A stretch of 64,000 nt of DNA from Palsa-504 sp963806335 (lineage in GTDB: Bacteria; Actinomycetota; Actinomycetes; Streptosporangiales; Streptosporangiaceae): contig CAWDXO010000016.1 in assembly GCA_963806335.1 (NCBI GenBank), positions 248,001 to 312,000 on the forward strand, given 5' to 3'. The notes beneath the pieces were generated by a model, which made no database searches, was not told the origin of the DNA, and saw only the letters and a list, made by a program, of their open reading frames with translations. Shown here one piece after another: positions 58,958 to 64,000 of the stretch. The position numbers were made by a program, and so were the translations under genes. Each line of letters starts with the position of its first letter. The stretch's first letter is position 1.

Positions 58958-59740
58958 CGCCTTGCGGGTACCCGCGGCGGGCGTGTCCTTGGGGGAGCGG
59001 CGGGTGATTTTGGCGCCTAGCCAGACGAGGGGATCGTACTTGCGGTCGGCCACGCGCTCTTTCATCGGGATGAGGGCGTTGTCGGTGATCTTGATGTGTT
59101 CGGGGCACACCTCGGTGCAGCACTTGGTGATGTTGCAGTACCCGAGGCCGAAGTCGTCCTGGGCGATCTCGCGCCGGTTGGCGGTGTCGGCCGGGTGCAT
59201 CTCCAGTTCGGCGATCCGCATCAGGAACCTAGGCCCGGCGAAAGCCGCCTCGTTTTCGTTGTGGTCACGGATCACATGGCAGGTGTTCTGGCACAAGAAG
59301 CACTCAATGCACTTCCGGAACTCCTGTGAACGGTTGACGTCCTCCTGCCGCATCCGGAACTCGCCCGGCTTGACGGAAGGCGACGGGGTGAACGACGGGA
59401 TCTCCCGCGCCTTGGCGTAGTTGAAGGACACGTCGGTAACCAGGTCCCTGATCACCGGGAAGGTCCGCATCGGCGTGATCGTCAGGGTCTCTTCCGGCTC
59501 GAAGGTCGACATCCGCGTCATGCACGCCAGCCGGGGCCGCCCGTTGATCTCCATCGAGCACGACCCGCACTTGCCGGCCTTGCAGTTCCACCGGATGGCC
59601 AGGTCGCTGGCCTCGGTCGCCTGCAGCCGGTGCAGGACGTCGAGCACGACCTCGCCCTCGTTGACCTCGACCTGGTAGTCGGCGAGCGCGCCGGCGCCCG
59701 CGTCCCCGCGCCAGACCCGCAGCGCCGCCTTGTAACCCAT
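58955..59740 (-). CDS. sdhB: Succinate dehydrogenase iron-sulfur subunit
   Basis: 261 residues. The 2Fe-2S N-domain is RWNCKAGKCGSCSMEINGRPRLACMT; the C-domain carries CIECFLCQNTC and CCTEVCPEHI cysteines for the 4Fe-4S and 3Fe-4S clusters. It passes electrons from SdhA to the membrane anchor. It is the last gene of the sdh operon, 4 bases after the sdhA stop. Confidence 0.95.
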   Translation of the reverse strand: MGYKAALRVWRGDAGAGALADYQVEVNEGEVVLDVLHRLQATEASDLAIRWNCKAGKCGSCSMEINGRPRLACMTRMSTFEPEETLTITPMRTFPVIRDLVTDVSFNYAKAREIPSFTPSPSVKPGEFRMRQEDVNRSQEFRKCIECFLCQNTCHVIRDHNENEAAFAGPRFLMRIAELEMHPADTANRREIAQDDFGLGYCNITKCCTEVCPEHIKITDNALIPMKERVADRKYDPLVWLGAKITRRSPKDTPAAGTRKA

Positions 59741-59744
59741 CGCT

Positions 59745-61706
59745 CTATTTTCCTATCTTCCTCGCGGGCGCTTCGCTGGCTTCGGAAGGTTTCTCCTCCG
59801 CAACCTCAGCACCGGGCAGGCCGGCCAGTTCCTCATCGGTCATGTACTTGTGCAACTCGCTCACGTCGAACAGTTCGAGCAGGTCGGTCCGCATCGGTAC
59901 CATCGGCTGCTGTCGCAGCTGCACGCTCCCGCTCGCGTCGAGAGAGCAGATCAGGTTTACCTTCCGCCATTCCGGTGACATGGCCGGGTAGTCGTCGCGG
60001 GTGTGACCCCCGCGGGACTCCTGCCGCTCGAGTGCGGCCTGTGCCACGCATTCCGCGACCAGCAGCATGTTCCGCAGGTCCAGGGCCAGGTGCCAGCCCG
60101 GGTTGTAGGCCCGGCCGCCGGCCGCCGAGACCTGCGCCTCCCTGGCCCGCAGCTTGTCCAGCTCGACCAGGGCGGTCTTCATCTCCGACTCCCGCCTGAT
60201 CAGGCCGACCAGGTCGTTCATGATCGTCTGCAGCTCGGCGTGGATGGCGTAGGGGCTCTCGCCTTCGGCCCGCTCCAGCGGCTCGACCGCGATGGCCGCC
60301 GCCGACGCCAGCGCCGCCTCAGGCACGGCCGGCCTGGCCGTCAGCGCCGACACGTACTCGGCCGCACCGAGCCCCGACCGCCGGCCGAAGACGATCAGGT
60401 CGGAAAGGGAGTTGCCACCCAACCGGTTGGACCCGTGCATACCGCCGGACACCTCGCCCACCGCGAACAGGCCGGGCACCGAGGCGGCGCCGGTGTCCGG
60501 GTCCACTTCCACGCCGCCCATCACGTAGTGAGCGGTCGGCCCGACCTCCATCGGCTCCTTGGTGATGTCGACATCGGCCAGTTCCTTGAACTGATGGTGC
60601 ATGGAGGGCAGCTTGCGCAGGATCTCCTCGGCCGGCAGCCGGGCCGATACGTCCAGGAAGACGCCGCCGTGCGGCGACCCGCGGCCCGCCTTGACCTCGG
60701 AGTTGATCGACCGGGCCACCTCGTCGCGGGGCAGCAGTTCCGGCGGGCGCCGGTTATTGGCCTGGTCGTTGTACCAGCGGTCCGCTTCTTCCTCGGTTTC
60801 CGCGTACATAGCACGGAACACGTCGGGCACGTAGTTGAACATGAACCGCTTGCCCTCGGAGTTGGTGAGCACCCCGCCGTCGCCGCGGACCGACTCGGTG
60901 ACCAGCAGCCCGCGCACCGAGGGCGGCCACACCATTCCGGTCGGGTGCAGCTGGACGAACTCCATGTTCAGCAGGTTGGCCCCGGCGCGCAGCGCCAGCG
61001 CGTGCCCGTCGCCGGTGTACTCCCACGAGTTCGAGGTGACCTTGTAGGTCTTGCCGATGCCGCCGGTCGCGAGCACCACCGCCGGCGTCTCGAACACCGC
61101 GAACCGGCCGGTGTCCCTGAAGTACCCGAACGCACCGGCGATCCGGCCGTCGGCGTCCTTGATCAGCTCGGTGATCGTGGTCTCGGCGAAGACCTTGATC
61201 ATCGCCTCCGGGTCGCCGAACTCGGCCGCGTCCTGCTGCTGCAGCGCGACGACCTCCTGCTGCAGGGTGCGGATCATCTCCAGGCCGGTCCGGTCGCCGA
61301 CGTGCGCCAGCCGCGGGTACTCGTGGCCGCCGAAGTTCCGCTGGCTGATCTTGCCGTCCTTGGTCCGGTCGAACACCGCGCCCCACGCCTCGAGCTCCCA
61401 GACCCGGTCCGGGGCCTCCTTGGCGTGCAGTTCGGCCATCCGCCAGTTGTTGAGGAACTTGCCGCCGCGCATCGTGTCGCGGAAGTGGACCTGCCAGTTG
61501 TCCTTCGGGTTCACGTTGCCCATGGCGGCCGCGCAGCCGCCTTCGGCCATCACGGTGTGCGCCTTGCCGAACAGGGACTTGGAAATGATCGCGGTTTTCT
61601 TGCCGTGCAGCCGGGCCTCGATCGCCGCGCGCAATCCTGAGCCGCCCGCACCGACGACCACGACGTCGTAGGAATAACGGTCGATCTGGTTGTCACTCAT
61701 AACCAC
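59745..61706 (-). CDS. sdhA: Succinate dehydrogenase flavoprotein subunit
   Basis: 653 residues (651 if starting at ATG 61700). FAD-binding VVVGAGGSGLRAAIEA, covalent-FAD His in SLFGKAHTVMAEGGCAAAMGN, active-site QLHPTGMVWPPSVRGLLVTESVRGDGG, HYVMGGVEVDPDTGAASVPGLFAVGEVSGGMHGSNRLGGNSLSDLIVFGRRSG. The long form and gene order anchor-A-B match mycobacterial Sdh1. The C-terminus ends in a Glu/Ala/Lys-rich tail. Confidence 0.95.
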   Translation of the reverse strand: MVMSDNQIDRYSYDVVVVGAGGSGLRAAIEARLHGKKTAIISKSLFGKAHTVMAEGGCAAAMGNVNPKDNWQVHFRDTMRGGKFLNNWRMAELHAKEAPDRVWELEAWGAVFDRTKDGKISQRNFGGHEYPRLAHVGDRTGLEMIRTLQQEVVALQQQDAAEFGDPEAMIKVFAETTITELIKDADGRIAGAFGYFRDTGRFAVFETPAVVLATGGIGKTYKVTSNSWEYTGDGHALALRAGANLLNMEFVQLHPTGMVWPPSVRGLLVTESVRGDGGVLTNSEGKRFMFNYVPDVFRAMYAETEEEADRWYNDQANNRRPPELLPRDEVARSINSEVKAGRGSPHGGVFLDVSARLPAEEILRKLPSMHHQFKELADVDITKEPMEVGPTAHYVMGGVEVDPDTGAASVPGLFAVGEVSGGMHGSNRLGGNSLSDLIVFGRRSGLGAAEYVSALTARPAVPEAALASAAAIAVEPLERAEGESPYAIHAELQTIMNDLVGLIRRESEMKTALVELDKLRAREAQVSAAGGRAYNPGWHLALDLRNMLLVAECVAQAALERQESRGGHTRDDYPAMSPEWRKVNLICSLDASGSVQLRQQPMVPMRTDLLELFDVSELHKYMTDEELAGLPGAEVAEEKPSEASEAPARKIGK

Positions 61707-61717
61707 TGCCCGTTCGG

Positions 61718-62524
61718 TTAATTAAAGATTCTTGGGTCTGAGAAAGCCCCGCTGGCCACCAGCATGATGTACAGGTCGGTCAGCATCAGGGTGCCGAGCG
61801 TGATCCAGGCGAACTTCATGTGCCGCGCGTTCAGCCAGGAGAACTTCGTCCACATCCAGTACCGGACCGGGTGGTCAGAGAAATTCTTCAGCCGGCCGGC
61901 GGTAATGTGCCGGCACGAGTGGCAGCCCAGCGTGTAGCACCAGAGCAGGATCACGTTGGCCAGCATGATCAGCGATCCCAGGCCGATCCCGAAGTTGCCG
62001 TGCAGGCCGCGGAACGCCTGCGCCACGTCGTAGGTGAGCAGGATCGCGATGAGGATGGCCAGGTAGAAGAAGTAGCGGTGCAGGTTCTGCGCGATCAGCG
62101 GCACCCGGCTCTCGCCGGTGTACTTGGCGTGCGGCTCGCGCACCGCGCAGGCCGTCGGCGCCCGCCAGAACGCCCGGTAGTACGCCCCCCGGTAGTAGTA
62201 GCAGGTGAACCGGAAGCCCAGCACGAACACCAGTGACACGAACGCGTACGGGATGATCGGCGGCACCGCCGGGATCCACTGCCCCAGGGCACTCGAGCCC
62301 GGCACGCATTCGCCGCTGACGCACGGCGAGTAGAACGGCGTCAGATAGTGGTACTGCGGCACGTAATACCAGTGGCCGGTGAACACGCGCACGGTGGCGT
62401 AGGCGATCCAGATGGTGAGCCCGGTCGCCACGATGCGCGGCGACTTCAACCACTGGTCGGTGCGGAACGTGCGCGCGGAAATCTGCGCCCGTGTTCTGGC
62501 CGGCGCTTCCGGTGCCTGCGTCAT
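61718..62524 (-). CDS. sdhC: Succinate dehydrogenase membrane anchor (Sdh1 type)
   Basis: 268 residues from ATG 62524 (GAGGA upstream). Five or so membrane helices (IVATGLTIWIAYATVRVFTG; PPIIPYAFVSLVFVLGFRF; YFFYLAILIAILLTYDVAQAF; LGSLIMLANVILLWCYTLGCHSCRHI; FAWITLGTLMLTDLYIMLVASG). His residues in QNLHRYFF and GCHSCRH are candidates for haem or quinone binding. This single long anchor is the form encoded beside SdhA/B in mycobacterial Sdh1 (Rv0249c-like), not the paired SdhC/SdhD form. Confidence 0.85.
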   Translation of the reverse strand: MTQAPEAPARTRAQISARTFRTDQWLKSPRIVATGLTIWIAYATVRVFTGHWYYVPQYHYLTPFYSPCVSGECVPGSSALGQWIPAVPPIIPYAFVSLVFVLGFRFTCYYYRGAYYRAFWRAPTACAVREPHAKYTGESRVPLIAQNLHRYFFYLAILIAILLTYDVAQAFRGLHGNFGIGLGSLIMLANVILLWCYTLGCHSCRHITAGRLKNFSDHPVRYWMWTKFSWLNARHMKFAWITLGTLMLTDLYIMLVASGAFSDPRIFN

Positions 62525-62677
62525 CTTCAGCGTCCTCGCTGGTTTCGATCCTAAATGTAACGCCACGCGCCGCCCGCCGGCACCAGCCGGCTTTTCGCGT
62601 GTCCGATGACCACGAACTTATTCCCTCCCGTCGGGTGAATGTAGTGACCGAGACCTCATCGTGCGTGTGACCCTGGC

Positions 62678-62683
62678 TACACT
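62678..62683 (+). promoter_or_regulatory. -10 box TACACT for leaderless DUF952 gene
   Basis: TACACT ends 8 bases before ATG 62692; no useful ribosome-binding site is present. Confidence 0.5.
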
Positions 62684-62691
62684 CGGCCGGA

Positions 62692-63039
62692 ATGACGTTC
62701 ATCTACCACATCGCCACCGCGGCGGACTGGGCGCGGGCGCGGCAGGACGGGCAGTACACGACCTCGACGCGCGGCCGGACCCTGGCCGAAGAGGGCTTCA
62801 TCCACGCCTCGGCCGCCGGGCAGGTGGCGCTGGTGGCCAACGCGTTCTACCAGGGCGAAGCGAATCTCCTGCTGCTAGTCATCGACACCGATCGCGTCAC
62901 CGCGGAGATCCGCTACGAGCATGTCCCCGGGCAGGTCCAGCCCTATCCGCACATCTACGGCCCGCTGAACGTCGACGCGGTGGTACAGGCCCGACCGTTC
63001 CGGCCGGGCCCCGACGGGCAGTTCTCCTTTACGGGGTGA
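62692..63039 (+). CDS. DUF952 family protein
   Basis: 115 residues. The family pattern is complete: IYHIATAADWARARQDGQYTTSTRGRTLAEEGFIHASAAGQVALVANAFYQGEANLLLLVIDTDRV...EHVPGQVQPYPHIYGPLNVDAVVQARPF. The conserved His, Ser and FIHAS segment suggest a small enzyme related to ADP-ribosyltransferase-like folds; no activity is established. Convergent with the peptidase gene, with stops 3 bases apart. Confidence 0.9.
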   Translation: MTFIYHIATAADWARARQDGQYTTSTRGRTLAEEGFIHASAAGQVALVANAFYQGEANLLLLVIDTDRVTAEIRYEHVPGQVQPYPHIYGPLNVDAVVQARPFRPGPDGQFSFTG

Positions 63040-63042
63040 GCT

Positions 63043-64000
63043 TTACGGGGTGAGCGCTCGGCGGAGGAAGTCGAGCTGGAGCAGGAGCAGGTTCTCCGCC
63101 ACCGTCTCCTGCGACGCCATGTGGGTGATGCCGGACAGCGGCAGGACCGCATGCGGATAGCCGGCCGCCAGCAGCGCGGCGGACAGCCGCAGGGTATGGG
63201 CGACGACCACGTTGTCGTCAGCCAGCCCGTGGATCAGCATGAGCGGCCGGCGGGATGCGACGGACCGTTCGGCCGAAGAAATTAGCGAGCAGCGGTCGTA
63301 GGCGTCCTTGTCCCGGTCCGGATCACCCAGGTAACGCTCGGTGTAGTGGGTGTCATACAGCCGCCAGTCCGTGACCGGCGCGCCCGCGATCGCGGCGTGG
63401 AAGACGTCGGGGCGGCGCAGCACCGCCAGGGCGGCCAGGTAGCCGCCGAACGACCAGCCGCGGATCGCGACCCGGCCGGTGTCCAGGTCGGCGAACCGGT
63501 CGGCGGCGGCGCGCAGCGCGTCGACCTGGTCCTCAAGGACCGGGTCGGCTAGGTCGCCGGCGACGGCGCGCTCCCAGCCCGGGCCGCGGCCCGGCGTGCC
63601 CCGGCCGTCCGCGATCACGACCGCGAAGCCCTGCTCGGCGAACCACTGCGAGGTGAGGTAGGCGCTGCGGGTCTTGAGCACGCGCTGGGCGTGCGGGCCG
63701 CCGTACGGGTCGAGCAGAACCGGCAGCCGGCCCTGCCCGGGCCGGTGCCAGGACGGGAACAGCACCGCGGTGCGGATCTCCCGCGGTCCCGCACCGAACA
63801 GGTCCGGGTGGGGAGCGGGCAGCGCCGGGCGTTCGGCCAGCGAGGCCAGGGTGGCCACCGGCTGGGCATCGCGGTATACCCGGACCGTTACGCCGTCGTC
63901 GTCGAGCCCCCGGCCCGCGACGATCGTGATGCCGCCGGCGCGGAGACCCGAGTAGACGCCGGCGCCCTCGCTGACCTGGCTCAGCCCGTCCGGCCCGTAG
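63043..64000 (-). CDS. S9-family (prolyl oligopeptidase/DPP-IV-like) peptidase, 5' part outside window
   Basis: About 318 C-terminal residues. The frame is open to the window edge (YGPDGLSQVSEGAGVYSGLRAGGITIVAGRGLDDDGVTVRVYRD...), so the beta-propeller domain continues outside. Catalytic residues are visible: nucleophile in IRGWSFGGYLAALAVLRRPDVF, Asp in LIHGLADDNVVVAHTLRLSAAL and His in LPLSGITHMASQETVAENLLLLQLDFLRR. It cleaves small peptides, often after Pro or Ala. An internal GTG at 63858 is not a real start because homologous sequence precedes it. Confidence 0.93.
   Translation of the reverse strand, partial: YGPDGLSQVSEGAGVYSGLRAGGITIVAGRGLDDDGVTVRVYRDAQPVATLASLAERPALPAPHPDLFGAGPREIRTAVLFPSWHRPGQGRLPVLLDPYGGPHAQRVLKTRSAYLTSQWFAEQGFAVVIADGRGTPGRGPGWERAVAGDLADPVLEDQVDALRAAADRFADLDTGRVAIRGWSFGGYLAALAVLRRPDVFHAAIAGAPVTDWRLYDTHYTERYLGDPDRDKDAYDRCSLISSAERSVASRRPLMLIHGLADDNVVVAHTLRLSAALLAAGYPHAVLPLSGITHMASQETVAENLLLLQLDFLRRALTP

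Overview
The window is high-GC (roughly 70%) DNA from an actinomycete. The gene content (PknB-type kinase, DUF1707, DUF6542 and DUF6582 proteins, mycobacterial Sdh1-type succinate dehydrogenase, lipid-droplet-protein/xseA/xseB block, actinobacterial Tcp-type conjugation genes), many GTG starts and several apparently leaderless genes point to Actinomycetota. Streptosporangiales or a related order is the likeliest guess, but this is inference. No rRNA, tRNA, CRISPR array, integrase or replication origin was recognised. Both ends cut through genes: a lipoyl-domain protein on the left and an S9 peptidase on the right.

Layout. 1-7372: a catabolic island around a GntR/FadR-like regulator, with a 2-oxoacid dehydrogenase E2 start, an acetoacetate-decarboxylase-like protein, a phosphotriesterase/lactonase-like hydrolase, a frameshifted Ldh2-type dehydrogenase and an enolase-superfamily dehydratase. 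A frameshifted IS605-type tnpB sits between the regulator and the decarboxylase gene. 7400-15500: small conserved proteins, a long-variant nucleoside diphosphate kinase, an acyl-CoA ligase, a wall-lytic protein, a 1-kb gene-free stretch rich in repeats, and a membrane Ser/Thr kinase. 15551-18603: class II and class I fumarases in one overlapping operon. 19172-21267: divergent MarR regulator and MFS transporter. 21387-24188: ApbE, an FMN-binding protein and a flavocytochrome-like transmembrane reductase, which together form a flavin-based electron export module. 24519-27589: glutamine-synthetase-like ligase, DUF1707 protein, GlpX.

27644-32443: histidine kinase, ABC ATPase, FtsX-like permease and response regulator. 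The kinase and the ATPase are joined head to head and both lack their expected N-termini. 32485-44196: housekeeping genes (YihY, XseB, XseA, lipid-droplet-like protein, IspH, hydrolase with a TetR regulator and two operators, RmuC, TPP enzyme, YchF).

44522-57664: the most unusual region. A periplasmic-binding-protein homologue without a signal peptide is followed by a co-directional, mostly overlapping cluster resembling a Gram-positive type IV secretion/conjugation apparatus: VirB8/TcpC-like protein, tiny membrane protein, a TcpE-Pro-rich-MinD fusion with a degenerate Walker A, VirB4-like ATPase, VirB6-like polytopic protein, a second VirB8-like protein, and a lytic transglycosylase-NlpC/P60 enzyme. 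No relaxase, coupling ATPase or integrase accompanies it. 57650-64000: UppP, succinate dehydrogenase (SdhB, SdhA, membrane anchor), DUF952 protein, S9 peptidase.

Two themes cross the window. First, dispersed palindromes and tandem repeats (9.7, 13.2, 36.0 and 58.9 kb; 33-bp, 60-bp, 15-bp and 9-bp arrays). Second, at least four single-base frame disruptions, which are either decay or sequence errors.
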